Part shown: positions 33,075-44,084 of the stretch, piece after piece | Layout of the letters: the number at the start of each line of letters is the position of its first letter | Numbering within the stretch: the stretch's first letter is position 1 | Assembly (NCBI GenBank): GCA_025618425.1 | Contig: CM046841.1 | Coordinates: forward strand, 10,054,654 to 10,118,653 | Length of the DNA stretch: 64,000 nucleotides | Direction of reading: 5' to 3' | Origin: Heliocidaris tuberculata | Lineage: Eukaryota; Echinodermata; Echinoidea; Camarodonta; Echinometridae | Translations under genes and position numbers: made by a program | The notes under the pieces: model-generated | Databases searched by the model: none | Told to the model about the DNA's origin: nothing | The model's input: only the letters and a program-made list of their open reading frames with translations

Positions 33075-36000
33075 TGGATTATAACAAAATGTCAAAAATA
33101 TCATTCAAAAAATTAGAGGGGGAAGAGAGTGAGAGAGAGAGAGAGAGAGAGGGGAGTGAAATTTTTTTAAAAAGAGGGAAAGTTAAATGTTAAAATATCA
33201 TTCAATGAATTTAGATGCATTCTCAAACAAACCTGTGGACATGAAAGCATGCAAATTACAAATTCTTTACACAGCCTGAAAGAAGTTCTTTACCTGCACA
33301 TAACATAGATAAACCACACAGTTTAAAAGGATACATGTAGTGACTATACATGTACTGATAGCCTTAGTGGCGGATCTAACTACATTTCTACATGTACAGT
33401 ACGTTTGATCCGCTGTTGAATATTCTTGTAAACGAGCTGTGTATGCAATGTCAGATTTTTGAACAACTTTCTCCAAGGACTCGATCCCAAACTTTCCTGG
33501 AGGATAGTCTACTTTGTAAGAGATGATTTGAACCTCCTGCCAATCATCTGTCTCTCACCTGAGCATCTGTCTGATTTCTGAAGGCATCAAAGATCTTTTT
33601 CAGAGCAACAACCTCCCTTGTTCTCCTATCGATGGCCTTCCATACGATGCCGTAAGCCTGCAAGGGAAGAACAAGGAAATCAGGTGGATTCTATGAATAA
33701 TGTTAAAATTGGATCATGTATTTACATCTGTTTGATAGATAAAATCTCACTCATCATACCTCACAATTTCTTGACACAACTTCATTTCTCTGTGGAGTAA
33801 TAGAGAAATGAAAATGAGCCTTGTTCTGCCATTTTCCGTATAAACCTTTAATGTGGTCATTAACAGCAAAGGTGAATGAAATAGTCGGCATTCCAACACC
33901 GAGGGGATTTTTTTTTTTTCGGGGGGGTACTTCTTTGCTTAAATCTTTACCTTCCTCATATTCTCCTTCTCTTTTTTAGCTAATTATATTCTCTATATTT
34001 GCCCTCAAATATTATCTCACACTCTCTCTCTTCCACTATCTGTCTTGCCCAAACAGCATACCATGCCTTCTTCTTTGTTGTTTTATTCCATGCCATATCA
34101 ATACATGTACGTGTATATATATCTCTCTCGCTCCCCTGCTGACAACTCTAGTTTTGTTTTTTGAGTACATAATGAGACTTTCTAAACACAGAATTTTTGC
34201 ACAGGGCGTGAATTTCATGAATCGATCAAGCAATCCAAAAGTAAGTGATGTGTTAATTTTGGGGGCGCTTCTGATTTCAATGTCAAGCCTTTCAAATGTT
34301 TGTTTTTAGGTGGTCCATGACCATCCGTCACATTCCTGAACCCTATGAAAATTAATTCTAGTATTTGTTTTGGTAATTCATCATTCTCATAGCTAGTTGT
34401 TAGTTTGCTATGCACATACCTTGTCTTTAGGTCAACGCCTTCAAAATCAAAATTTTAATATTACCAGTCCAAACTCATGACGAGTCTTCCAACAAATTTT
34501 TGTTAGAAGCTCTTTAAATACTTTTATCACATGGATTTTTTTCTCCAATATAATACACAAAGGAATCGTTACATATTGTCAATGAGCCCTAAAGCTTGAC
34601 AGGCCACTAAAAATGGGGGCACACTGAGATCAGCATTTACTGCTTTCATCAAGAGATTGTCTGACTTATGTAATTCAAAAAACTCCTTTTTGATAGTCTT
34701 GAAGAAAATGAACAACAGCAAATTGTGAAATAATATGTTGAACCGGTTCCCATTGAAGGATGACAGAGGCATGAAATTTCTACCTTTACTGTAAATGCTG
34801 TTATTTTCGCGCCATTAAATTTTCGCGCTGAGCGACCCCAAAACATATTTGCGCTGCACAATTACACGTTCGTATGTACACCCACTCTATTTATTAATTT
34901 ACACACACGCGGTCCATTCAAATGCATACGGCATGCGCAACTACACACGCGTTCAAAAATGAATTGGACACACACACACACATATTAATGTGCCGAAGCG
35001 CACAATTCAACCTGCATAGGAAATCAGGCTAATATTTTTGTGAGTTCTAGAATCCGCGCTTGCAGAAAATAGCGCGAAATCTGTGAAAATTAATGTACCA
35101 CAAATATTTCTGCATTTACAGTATTACATAAAAACGCCTTAAAGTGCACTCGTCTGGCTTCCCAGATTTTTTTGCAGCTTCTGTCTTGCACACTGTTTTG
35201 ATCAACATCCCTTCATTGTTCTTTGAAGTAAAACCTACTGCCTTAGCACCCAGCCACCCACATTTACATTGTACATCTCAAAACAACATATCTTCCCATA
35301 CCCTCATCGTTTGTGCTAACCCAACAATGTAGTACAACAAAAAGTCATTCCTGCCCCCATCTCATCCTTATCTGACAAACTCTCCTACTCCCACACAAGG
35401 CGACACCTCTCTCGGTTACCGTTGTAAGATGTCATTATAATCATTAAATTATAAAACTATGTGCCTGTCAATTACTGTTTTTTTATTTTACACATTATCC
35501 CCACTATTTTTCCTTTGTTACAAAAGACCTAGCAGGCGTCATTCAATGTTTCTGTAACTTCTTACAAAGTTTCTTCAGCCCATACTTTCCCTCACTCCGA
35601 GAACGTATGTACATGTAACACTCCATTGGCTGGATGGATGTATGGTGCCCACCTTTGGTTGTTTCATCACTCCCTAGCGTGAAATTAGTTTGATTTTCAT
35701 TCAAGAGAACATCAGCCACCTGGGCCTGACCTAAAGCCATTCCCTCCACGTACATGTCGGAAGCGAATGATTTCTGTGCGAAGTTTTAAAGATAGATCTA
35801 GATTAAAGTTAGATCTAGATCTAAGTTAGACTCTAACGTTAGATATAGATCTAGCAGAATCTAAGTTAAACCTAACCTTAAAGGGGTTGATTAACTTTGT
35901 GAAAAATTCAAAAATCAGCTCAAATGCCGGTGAATTTCTGGGGGTTTTCTGGGGATTTCTGGTGGCATATTCTTTGCACCCGCCATTCATTCATCAACGA

Positions 36001-37610
36001 GGGGACATAAGTTCAAACTTTTCACTAAACGCTCTCGATTGGAAGTCAGAAGTAAATTTTTTAGCCAGAGGGTAGTATCAGACTGGAACAGGTTGCCTAC
36101 CAATGTCGTCGAAGCAAAAACTGTGGAAAACTTTAAGAAGTTATTGGACAAGCACTGGTGGGGGGAGAGATTTAAAACTTCCGTTCCTCAGCGCATGTAC
36201 AGCCATACTATTTAAGTTCAGTAGTTCCATTCAATTGTATAAACTTCAAAGTGGAGACCGGAAATCTACAGGAGAAATCCTTTATTCCGTACCTGATGTG
36301 ATGTGATGTGATGTGAATTGTGTGCAATCATCTAGATCTAGGTCTAGTCTAGGTTTGCAATTACATGTATGATTACAGCATTAGCTGGAACAGTGATTTT
36401 TCTTTTCAATCCTGGGCAAAGTTAATCAATCCCTTTAATGTTAGATCTAAAAGTTAACAGTGTCAGTGAGTTAACTGTTAGTGTTACAAAAAGTCAAAAT
36501 CTACTAAAGTTCTAACATTATTCAATTTCAAGTAACAATAGGGTGTCCGAAGTCACACTGAAAAGTGTCGGCTTAAAAACGTGCTGATTCAGGGGAAAAA
36601 ATGGCACAATTTTGGGGGCAAATTCATCCTGTTATTACAATGTGATCTGAATTAATTTTTATCTCATATTTGGAATGTATGGAAAGAGAAAATCCTGGTC
36701 ATTCTTTTGACACTAGGGGCAAATTTTTAGGCTCACTAGAAAATTAAGATAAGAGATAAATTGCAAACCCTTATATTTGTGTGTATTCAGATTGCCATTT
36801 CCCCATGCGTTTCCTATGGGAAACTGAAATTTCTGTTTTACACAAATTTTGTCAATTTTTCGCAATTTTACACTGTGATCTGATATTCAAACCTTGAAAA
36901 AAATCATACCATCAGAAAGATTGTAAAATTTCCTATCTGGTCATGTAAGGGTCAAGTTTTTGACATTAAGTATAAAGTCGTAACAGGTTTCGGAAGCTCA
37001 AAATTTGGATTTGTGTGTGTCCCATTTCTTAACTACATAGCCTATGGCAGGAAAAAGCTGAAAAATGGTCCGATTTCATTCTCTTATTTTTCAGTAATTA
37101 ACTGGAATTTTTCATGAAATATCATATTTCTGTCAGTTTGATGGTTATTATTTTTCAAATCCAGAAAGAAAATTTAATATCATTTTGAAATAAGAAAAAT
37201 AATTTTTTTCTCCGGACACCCTAGTAACAATTTGTCTAAAGACGAAAGTCACAAAACTGATATTTAAAGTCACAAATTAATTTCTGTTAATACACTCTCA
37301 TCATTGTAATTACAGAGAAAATTGACATAAATAAGGTTTTGGTTTATTTGCTATATTCTCGTTAAAGTGAGAGCCGAAACGATATTTGTCGTTTACCACA
37401 CATCGGCAAGCAGTTACAGAGATCATTTTACGCCCGACCTAGCGGCCCAGTGATCTTGTCACTTGCCGCATGTCTACTCATTTACAGCATACGAACCTGC
37501 AACACAACCACTCAATCAGTTTCAAATAATTCAGCATTACTTACTCCTTTTCCAAGACGCTTCTTGATTTCATATTTGGCCAAAACATGTTCTTCTACTT
37601 CAGAGGTCAT
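17181..37610 (-). CDS. MAPK15: Mitogen-activated protein kinase 15 (ERK7/ERK8), about 14 coding exons
   Basis: An atypical MAP kinase that in other animals acts at basal bodies, in ciliogenesis and in autophagy. Exons: 37610-37545, 33657-33559, 33032-33003, 32304-32214, 31663-31533, 30649-30480, 29557-29360, 28914-28780, 27599-27494, 26908-26659 (or -26551), 22868-22764, 22165-22053, 19097-18921, 17360-17181 (stop). All are GT-AG and phases agree, giving 616 or 652 residues. Kinase features: [11 protein letters not shown] loop, Lys42, Glu60, HRDQKPSN with Asp137, DFG at 155-157, and TEY at 177-179, the ERK-type autophosphorylation motif. Family tail motifs are [11 protein letters not shown] (341-344 aligns with the human LC3-binding YQMI), SSAPMLQT and [15 protein letters not shown] near the C-terminus. 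The 22868-22764 exon has a weak acceptor and is the least certain. Intron 1 holds a retrotransposon remnant; other introns hold many MITEs. Confidence 0.95.
19300..19400 (-). mobile_element. tRNA-derived SINE head
   Basis: Read on the minus strand, CTGTGGTATAGTGGTTCATT resembles an RNA polymerase III A box, and a degenerate B box GGCAAATCTC follows at tRNA spacing. The head resembles the SINE at 44085-44372. It does not fold as a functional tRNA. Located in MAPK15 intron 12. Confidence 0.5.
19513..19880. repeat. Duplicated poly-C plus (GA)n simple repeat
   Basis: Two similar blocks each start with a C run and GTTTAGCAAGAGATAGCAA, then (GA)n with GTGCAGTGAGGGGAAGA-like sequence (starts near 19515 and 19721). 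Proline- and serine-rich frames here are artefacts. Intronic in MAPK15. Confidence 0.85.
20388..21540. mobile_element. Element with TTAGCTCAT ends, internal ~150-bp repeats and a (GGAC)n tract
   Basis: TTTATTAGCTCATAA at the left is mirrored by GGATGAGCTAAAAA at the right. Between them, about five units carry AATTAGCATAAATAATTTTC, GACAAAATTTCAAAATTCCG, AGAAGTTCAATGAACCTCAT and AATGAGGAAGAAGAAGCAA. A (GGAC)n run at 21452-21485 precedes the right end. A related array at 25366-26075 has the same order. Probably non-autonomous; no protein is encoded. Confidence 0.75.
21620..22034. mobile_element. TTAA-type MITE, second copy
   Basis: It is an inverted relative of the complete element at 23718-24125. 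It begins with a damaged CAGGACAGGAATT end and finishes with GTCTTGAAAGGG|TTAA. Internal blocks such as GATCACATTTTGTTCTTCAA and CAACAAAAATGGACATAGTG are shared. It ends about 20 bp from the MAPK15 exon at 22053-22165. Confidence 0.8.
23606..24952. mobile_element. ~940-bp non-autonomous element, interrupted by a nested MITE
   Basis: Apart from the nested insertion at 23718-24125, this is an inverted copy of 49903-50843. The ends carry AAGTACACATTC and GATATCTACTTTAA, roughly inverted to each other. A CAAGCAGACGACGTCCCATA block near 24233 is mirrored near 24715 by TATGGGACATCGTCTGCTTG. No reading frame of note. It lies in MAPK15 intron 10. Confidence 0.85.
23718..24125. mobile_element. Complete 408-bp piggyBac-like MITE with TTAA duplication
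   Basis: The element starts CCCTTTCAAGACAATTGACC and ends AATTCCTGTCCTGAAAGGG, giving inverted ends CCCTTTCA(A/G)GACA. TTAA flanks both sides (23714-23717, 24126-24129), while the uninterrupted relative near 50729 has one TTAA at the matching point. TTAA duplication with CCC-type termini is the piggyBac hallmark. It has no coding capacity, so a transposase elsewhere must have moved it. Confidence 0.92.
25366..26078. repeat. Four ~147-bp tandem repeats ending in (GACG)n(CA)n
   Basis: Units contain AATAAATTTGCATAAATTTG, AATTTCAAAATTCTGTGTAG, GCCCCCACCCAGCCCTATCA and AATCCGATGTGAAATAGAGG. Copies are nearly identical, so expansion was recent. The array runs into GGACGGACGG and a CA repeat, then CCCGTTTCATAGTCCCC and a GGCGGGGG end. 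The layout is shared with 20388-21540. Intronic in MAPK15. Confidence 0.9.
26551..26658 (-). other. Alternative 36-codon extension of MAPK15 exon 10
   Basis: Exon 10 can end at 26659 (donor GTTTGT) or run on to 26551 (stronger donor GTAAGTGAGT). Both cut after the same context, TACACAG. The difference is 108 nt, so both forms stay in frame with the next exon, and the extension has no stop codon. The extra residues start [13 protein letters not shown] and are less low-complexity than the surrounding Ser/Ala/Gln-rich tail. Which form is used cannot be told from sequence. Confidence 0.55.
26918..27175. repeat. (GA)n and (GGGA)n microsatellite
   Basis: A GA run is followed by about 170 bp of GGGA-type repeats, starting only about 10 bp upstream (in transcription) of the MAPK15 exon 10 acceptor. 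On the transcribed strand this is a long CT/CCCT pyrimidine tract. Long open frames here are artefacts. Confidence 0.92.
27622..28352. mobile_element. Long-ended MITE with an internal ~210-bp insertion
   Basis: The left end TTAAAGGCAATGTCCACCCTG is mirrored by CAGGGTGGACTTTCCATTTAA. The interior matches the element at 8607-9044 up to TTATCGGATTTTG near 28083, is then unrelated until about 28300, and resumes at TTCCTTCTTTTATTCAA. The unmatched part includes a GCGCACAATGTGCGC palindrome. Located in MAPK15 intron 8. Confidence 0.75.
29199..29317 (-). other. Exon-like open segment of unknown origin in MAPK15 intron 7
   Basis: On the minus strand it is open for 39 codons (including [15 protein letters not shown]) and bounded by ATAG and CAG|GTGTTG. 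It is 119 nt and only 42 nt from MAPK15 exon 7, too close to be spliced to it as a normal exon, and it would shift the frame. The LYDELR part faintly recalls the COG3 Golgi subunit from memory, so a processed-gene fragment is possible. Weak evidence. Confidence 0.2.
30119..30226. mobile_element. Hairpin MITE with conserved core, copy 3 (right arm degraded)
   Basis: GGCCCCGTTTCATAAAACTTGTTATCA and the AGTTGCAATAACTGTTATAAGCTACTG core match copy 1. The right arm is shortened to TTTGAAACGGTGCCC, so the stem is largely lost. MAPK15 intron 6. Confidence 0.75.
30304..30453. mobile_element. Hairpin MITE with conserved core, copy 4
   Basis: GGGTCCCATTTCATAAAACTTGTTATCAAT is mirrored by ACTGATAACAAGTTTTATGAAACTGGACCC. 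The central ATCCTTGCATACGATTGGCT block is shared with the other copies. It ends about 27 bp from the MAPK15 exon 6 donor. Confidence 0.8.
32108..32205. mobile_element. Remnant of the pogo-like MITE seen at 5684-5878
   Basis: AGAAAGACCACCGGTCTAAAGAC, TTTTGTTTCCCTTCAACAATGTTTCTC and CAGTCTTTATCCAGGTTTGACTTGA match the order of blocks in the 5684 element, with an internal deletion. MAPK15 intron 4, next to the exon at 32214. Confidence 0.65.
34785..35123. mobile_element. MITE with TACTGTAAATGCTG ends
   Basis: TTACTGTAAATGCTGTTATT at the left is mirrored by ATTTCTGCATTTACAGTATT at the right. TTTTCGCGC and AGCGCGAAA blocks pair inside. Relative of 7294-7513. MAPK15 intron 1. Confidence 0.7.
35985..36322 (+). 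pseudogene. 3' end of a non-LTR retrotransposon (reverse transcriptase C-terminus)
   Basis: In the frame of base 36009 to the TAA ending at 36215 the translation reads [20 protein letters not shown], then [20 protein letters not shown] and [12 protein letters not shown]. That is the characteristic C-terminal block of CR1/L2/jockey-type reverse transcriptase ORFs. A (GTGAT)n tract at 36297-36316 looks like the element's 3' tail. Only this 5'-truncated end is present, inside MAPK15 intron 1 and opposite to its transcription. Confidence 0.85.
36541..37228. mobile_element. ~690-bp non-autonomous element with GGGTGTCCG ends
   Basis: TA|GGGTGTCCGAAGTC at the left is mirrored by TTCTCCGGACACCC|TA at the right, so a TA duplication flanks short inverted ends. 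The interior is AT-rich without a useful reading frame. TA target and short ends are compatible with a Tc1/mariner-like origin. Confidence 0.7.
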
Positions 37611-40224
37611 GATGCTGAAAAACTTCCTGGTTTCGGTGCATTAATCAAATATCTTTTCCATTCCGGGGACAAAATATAGGACAATTTGTCAATAGCACAA
37701 GCCGTATCACAACCTACGCTACTCTAAATGCGTGCTAAAAAAAGTCAAGAAGGGAATCTTCATTCAAGAAGAATCCTGATTTATAGAAATCAAAATGTGT
37801 GTATTTAGATGTTTATATAATTTTTTTTGAATTATATTGTCAATAGTTGAAATATATTTGATATTAATTAAATCGTATTAATTTTAAAAAGGAATGTAAT
37901 AGTGAAATGGTTTCCGGTGATGTTGCCTTCTGGGACGACTAGCTTCACGATCTCTCACTGACGTCAGAAAATTGTTTAACCCAATACCTTGTATCAATCA
38001 TATCTGATTGATACACGTCTGTAAAAACCCAATTACACACACACGCTCCGCCTCCGTTCACAAGTCTTGATACGACGCGACGAAAACCATTGGATAAGAA
38101 CAAATGTTGTTACATATGTCTATATCAAGAAATGAAGTGGGGGAGGGGGTGCCAGGTGGTGGTCGCACAGTGAGGGCCACCAGGGGCATGTGCCAGACCA
38201 ACATAGTCATAGGCCTACTCATGTCACCACCCCCCCCCCCCTCCCCATCCCACCATTTGAAAACGGGTGCACGCGGTGGTATGTGGTGGTGCAGGTGTGT
38301 GTGTGGGGAGGGGGGCATTGTGGAGGGGGCGGAGTTGCACTTCGCAAGCAATAACATTATTGCAACGTAGATCGAGGCGCCGGAAATACAGAATACTGGG
38401 AAGATTAAAAGGGAGCACTGAATGTCTACCAGAGGTGCCACAGAAGCTAGGCAGATCGGTTTCCCCGGGGGTGCATGCACGGGAGAGGCCTATCTGGACC
38501 TTGGCTACAGGCGCGGGGCAAAACATCCGAGTCAATGGTGATCCGGAAAAATATCCTGTTTCAGGCCCTGATTTGCGTCGGTTGTCATTGTGGGGAGGGG
38601 GTAGGACGTCTGATGGTCCTTTCCCAGCTATACTCATACTTTGCACATTGTGTTAAATGTTCAATTTTATATTTTATCCTTTGTAGTGTAGGCCCTATAT
38701 AGTCATATATATTTGCGAGCGAGCAATTTTTAAAACTCATTAAATACGTTTTGATTGAAAGTGTTGGACAGGGTTTATTCTTTATCCACAGTCCACACTC
38801 TGCATGTTGAATTTGTATGTTTGAAGATGTTTTAGATTTTATTTCAATGCACAATTATAAGAGAAGCGTTCAGATTCGATCTGTTTGACTTTACATGTGC
38901 CCCAGTATGAGTTGTGCTTACTTTTTTGAAGGTTGGCTTCAAAACGTCTCCTTAATTTATCCTTAATATTTGATGTTTAAAAGCAACTTGGTTACAATTT
39001 CCTTATAAATAAAATGCTTTCTTTGAAAAGAGTAAGGTTATTATAGATTTCCCGATCATATTTCCACTTTTTTGAAATTATGAACTTCATACTTTTTTCA
39101 TTCAATTTTGTCCCCAAACTTCGGGATCTTGCATATCATAGGGACATAATCTATTTCGCCTTTGGTCGTTCATTTTCGAACTTTCCCTAAATCATTTGTC
39201 ATCATTGTGCACCAAATTTCGTCACCCCCGGCTGCCAACAAAATAACGATTGCATGAATCAATTTAGTAATTTTGCAATTAATTTCATCATTCAAATTGA
39301 TCACTCGTTCGTTTTCTACCTGGATATTATGTTATTTGTTTTGTTTGTTTTTGTTTTTGTTTTTTCGTTTCTACCTGATGGAACTTGCTTTATTATTATG
39401 TACCGTATGTGTATGCATATCCTTTTTGAACAGCATATAGGTCGAATATTCATTTTCATCACATCAGAATCATTCAGTTGAGTTCCTTAGTCTTTGTTTT
39501 ACATTCTTTTTTTTTGGGGGGGGGGGGCTAGCATCATTTATGGTTCCAGCTTTGATTCTCTGTACTCATGGAACTGCCTTCATGTGAAATTAGTATTATG
39601 TGCATGGGGTACCAAGCAGCTGGGCGGCGGAGCTTCTTTCACATTAGGGGGGGGGGGTACCAGGGTATTTTTTTTAAGGGGCAGCTACAAAGGGTAAACG
39701 CAAAGCGAAAAAAGACCATTTTGTGACATTGGTACTATCCAACAAGCGTTCTTCATTTTTATTGTTTATATCTTTATGTGGTTCTGGACACTCCTTCAGC
39801 TTCCCAAATTAGCAGCAGCTGTTGTGTAAATGGTCTGATGATCCACGTGCGAGAGAGCGGAACGAGCGAGTAAACATTTTCAGACTTTTTTTCCTTCTAA
39901 TTCTGAAGTCCTTAGGTTGTGCATTATTTACAACGATATAATGAAAATGACAACCACAAATTAATTTTGGGGGAATGTCGAATGATCTTGTAATTCCTGC
40001 AGTGTTGTTTTTCATTATAGGATTACATCGATATCAACATATTTTATGGGATCTGCTTGTATCATACTGTAAGTGGGAGCAAGCTTTGGGGAAATTTTCA
40101 GATAATACTGCCCTCAGGCTTACTTGGTGTAAATTAAGGGCACATTCGAGCGAGCGGAATGAGAAATCTTTTGCGGGGGGTGCCCCTCTTGCCTTACATT
40201 GTGTTTGTATAATGGGTACCTCTT
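37611..40224. other. 5' flank of MAPK15 and GC-rich non-coding stretch
   Basis: The MAPK15 promoter should lie in the first few hundred bases, but no TATA box or initiator is convincing. From 38135 to 38660 the DNA is unusually GC-rich, with C/G runs and overlapping open frames on both strands that have no recognisable domain. The rest is AT-rich with scattered G runs (39519, 39646). No gene is supported. Confidence 0.4.
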
Positions 40225-40294
40225 ACTACGTAAAGCGGCACTGATTCTTTGAAGCTATATGGCTTGTTTTGTAAGAAACAGTGGGAAATATAGT

Positions 40295-40712
40295 TGAAAG
40301 GGGCACTTATCAGAAGAGGAAAAGGGCACATATTAGATAGGAAAAGGGGCACTTATAAGAAGTAAAAAGGGAAGGGGGCACTTATCAGATTTGAAAAGAG
40401 GCACCGATTAGAAGGATAAAGGGGCACATATCAGACGTAAAAGACACTTATCCAAGGAGAAAAGGGTACATATTAGAGAGAAAAGGGGGCAATTGTTAGA
40501 TTTTAAAGGGCACTTATCAGCAGGGGAAAAGAAGCACTTATCACAAGGAGAAAGGGCAACTTATCAGAAGGGAACAAGGGGCAATTATTAGCTATGCCAA
40601 GGGGCACTTATCAGAAGGAGAAAAAAGGCACTTATCAGAAGGGGAAATGGCACTTATTAGAAAGGAAAAGGAGCATTTGTAAAGAGGGCACTTATTAAAG
40701 AGAGGAATGGGT
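40295..40712. repeat. Degenerate ~24-bp minisatellite
   Basis: About 17-20 copies of GGGGCACTTATCAGAAGGAAAA with variants (CACATATTAGA, CAATTATTAG). It is purine-rich on the plus strand. No coding frame survives. Confidence 0.9.
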
Positions 40713-42204
40713 CATTTTTTTCAAGTCAAGCCTCCAGCGAGGAAAATGAATATTTTCACACAAATAAGTTATTTTTCATGCTATGAACAAAAAAAATGAC
40801 CTACGGAACAATCCATACTTCATCTTCTTCTTTTCAAGAACTACATGTAAATTCCCCTTCTTCCCACTATTAGGAATATTCAATCGCTTTCCTCGTCTTG
40901 AAATTTGACAAAAGATTCCTGAGAGATTATGTCTGTACATCTGCAAATTATGCATGTTCAAGGCTTGTATTTACTTTTTCATATTTCTTATGCAACAATT
41001 AAGGAGGCATGTATAAAATATTTTTTTAAAAGTGTCCATCTTGTCTTTAGGCCGCGGTTGTAAATTCAATATCTTGTGTATCCGACGAATTTTGATGAAA
41101 TTCTCAGCTCGAAATTGATTGCATAAAAACGAATTCAATCATGAGTTTCATTAAATTCTGCAGCAGATCGTCAGGTGAAAAGAGTTCGAAAGGAATCTGA
41201 TGAAAATGATAGAAAAAACAGTATTGAAATAGACTGCCCATGCACTGACCAACTTGAATGACAAATTAATAAATTGTCTTTGTCGTTTTCACATTTCAGA
41301 ATTCTCATGCAGGATGAAACTGAAGTGAGCAATGAAATCTTATATTATTTTTTTTTTCATGATTGAATATCTGTCAGGGGCCAAATTGCCCCCTTGCCAC
41401 CCTCAAAAACGCTAGTGGGGGGGGGGGGGGGGCAAAATCGTTTTTTGCCTCCCTCTTCATGCATAGTACAGGCCTACAAGTATAAGTTAAGATTTAAAGT
41501 ACTCTAGATCAAAGTTTCTTATTCCAAGATCAAAATATTCTATATACTATTAATACTACAGGGATTTTAACACTCCCAGGGGCCCGTGACTCCTAATTCT
41601 GATTGGCTGAAAATAAAGTTGCGTTTGATTTTCCGAGTTGGGTACAAACGCAAGTTTTGTGCAACGGGCCCCAGAAAAACCTTGTCTAAATTGTGAAAAG
41701 TAAGAATAATCCTACATGTCTGGATTTTGAATCAATAAAGGAATTTGAATTTGAATATGAATGTAAAAGTCTCCTGCATTCAATTCTGACTTTTAGCTGG
41801 GATTGCCAGTGAATAATATTTAGCAGCTCAGAACCTGTATAGAATGACGAGATTTTAAATTCTCTCTCGACTCAACCCAAGTCACAAAGAACAAGGGGGG
41901 GGGGGGGGGGTTGTAACAAGTAAACTTTCCCTCCAAACACCTGTCGGACAGGGGTAGGGGTAAAGAGTCATAAATTAAGGGTAGGGTTAACTCTTACTGT
42001 GCCGAGTGGTGTAGCTCTCTTTAATATTTTATCAAAACGTGATCACAAAACATTGTGTACAAAAGTTGTAGGAAATTTATTACCATTTCTTAGATAATAC
42101 CAAACATTATTATTTGACCCAACTTTATGCATAAGAATTATTGAAAATTATGTTTGAGTTTCTTTTTTGTCTATTTTTTTTTTGTTTCTCATTTGTTTAC
42201 TCTT
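40713..42204. other. Unassigned AT-rich DNA with a small inverted-repeat piece
   Basis: No gene is seen. Near 41578-41677 GGGGCCCGTGACTCC and CAACGGGCCCC with a GATTGGCTGAA core suggest another short hairpin element. GAATTTGAATTTGAATATGAATG near 41740 looks like a non-LTR 3' tail. G runs occur at 41416 and 41896. Confidence 0.45.
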
Positions 42205-42229
42205 GCTTAATGTTGTAATGGGGTCCGCT

Positions 42230-42575
42230 CGCTAGTCATAAGGACCGCTATTCATAATAAAACATAAGGGTCACTATTCATAAGGTCATTATTCATAAGG
42301 CCCGCCATTCATAATAAGACATAAGGGTCGCTATTCATAATCGAAGAAGAGGGTCATTATTCATAATCAAGAAGAGGGTCGCTATTCATAATCGAAGAAG
42401 AGGGTCGCTATTCATAATCAAAGAAGAGGGTCGCTATTCATAATCGGAGAAGAGGGTCGCTATTCATAATCGGAGAAGCGGGCCGTTATGCATAATAGAA
42501 GAAAAGGTTAGCTATTCATAATAGATGAAAAGAGAGTCGCTATTCATAATTGAAGAAAAGGGTCGCTATTTAAAT
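42230..42575. repeat. ~29-bp minisatellite, plus orientation
   Basis: The unit GGGTCGCTATTCATAATCGAAGAAGA is repeated about eleven times with variants (GGACCGCTATTCATAAT, AAACATAAGGGTC). It is the reverse complement of the array at 45405-45760. Confidence 0.92.
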
Positions 42576-43185
42576 CAAATAAGAAAGGGAAATGGATGAA
42601 GGACAACCCCCCGGTACTGTATTTAAGAAAGTCTTAAAATGCATTTCCGGCTTTTGTCAAATATATCGCTTTTTTTTTAAAGTGAACTATATTTATTAAT
42701 GTTCCCTACACTTTGAAAGGTGCTTTACCAATGCCTTAATAATTAAAAAAAACCGATGTCTAATTTATACATCTACAGTGTGCTAAACCATGATCTCAGT
42801 TCATTAACATTACTAACTTGCTTAATTTCATTATTTTCTTTGAAATCTTGATTTTGGTCTTCCTAATCACAATATATATAAAAAAAAATCATTAAAAAAT
42901 TATGACCATGTTGATCGATTGTGATCCTATCATGGTCATCATCCTCTTCCTCCTGATCATATTATTTGATCATGTCATTTATTGAAGGTGAAATATTGAT
43001 GATACAGGCCATCCCCCTCCTGAACTATATTTGGGGAATATATCACATATCCTCCCCTCCCTGGATCGACACCCATGCTTCCATAGCATTTTAAATATAA
43101 ATTCTAGTACTAGAACCGTCGCTTATGAACTCCCCTCTTGAAAAGAAAAAGAGCAGGAGATACATGTATATATCGTATCCGGTCA

Positions 43186-43318
43186 ACTACCCCCTGGACA
43201 ACTATCCCCGGGCAACTACCCTCCGGACAACTACCCCCCAGACATCTACCCCCTTAGGTCAACTTCCCCCTGGGACAACTATCCCCACGACAACTACCCC
43301 CTCCAGAACATCTCTTCC
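43186..43318. repeat. Short CAACTACCCCC minisatellite
   Basis: Seven or eight imperfect copies of a ~17-bp GGACAACTACCCCCT unit. A 183-codon frame running from here into the pyrimidine tract is a composition artefact. Confidence 0.85.
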
Positions 43319-44080
43319 TTATGTTCGTTCATATTTTCATCCGTTTTATCTTTTCTTCTGTCATAAACTATTGCTCTATCTTTCTGCATTTGTTTTCCCT
43401 AACTTTCCTTATGTTGTTCTTTGTTTTAGTATCATTTTATCTTTATATTTTTTTTTATTTTGTCCTCTTCATCTTTACTTCTATCCCTCCCTATACGTCT
43501 CTCTTTATTTTCTTCATTCTCTTTTCTTTCCTTCTTTGCTTATGTTATTCTTTGTTTTGGGCTTTCTTTCACCTTTTCTTTCTGTCGTTTCCTATGTTAT
43601 TCTTTGTTTTGATCTTTCTTCATCTTCTCTTGTTGTCTTTCCTCATGTTTTTTTTTTCTTTTGTGTTTTGTTTTGATCTTTCTTTGTTCTTCTATTTCTG
43701 TATTTTAATCTTTCTTTGATCTTCTCTTTCTGTCTTTCCATACTTTTTTTCCTTTCTTTGTTTTCTTTTGCTGTCTTTCCCTTATGTTATTCTTTTTTAT
43801 CCTTCCATCATCTTGTCTTTTTGCTCTCCTTATGTTTTCCTTTATATTTTTCCTTCTTTCATCTCTTTCATATTGTGTTCTACCCTACCCCGTGTATTTC
43901 TTTATTATTCTCCTTTCATCTCCTCATTTGATCTTTCCTTTATTTCTTATTCTTCGTTTCTTCCTTTTATCATCTTCTCTATTCTGTCTTTCTTATTCTA
44001 GCATCTTCTTCTCTTTCCTTCTTTTTATGTTTTCAGTATTTTTCTCTTATTTCTTCCTTTATCATTTTAATAATAATAAT
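43319..44080. repeat. Long CTTT-rich pyrimidine tract
   Basis: Nearly all C and T on the plus strand, made of TTTCTTTGTTTT and TCTTCTCTTTCTGTCTTTCC-like pieces. The Phe/Leu/Ser-rich open frames here only reflect composition. It abuts an AATAATAATGATAATAAA tract that is probably the tail of the adjoining SINE. Confidence 0.85.
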
Positions 44081-44084
44081 GATA

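Noticed and set aside
38058..38656. Overlapping frames of 129-140 codons on both strands in a GC-rich stretch
   Set aside because: GC-rich composition suppresses stops; frames overlap in several registers and show no recognisable motif or consistent splice sites.
43125..43719. 183- and 132-codon plus-strand frames, Phe/Leu-rich, resembling a membrane protein
   Set aside because: They run from a CAACTACCCCC minisatellite into a C/T tract; hydrophobicity is a composition effect.
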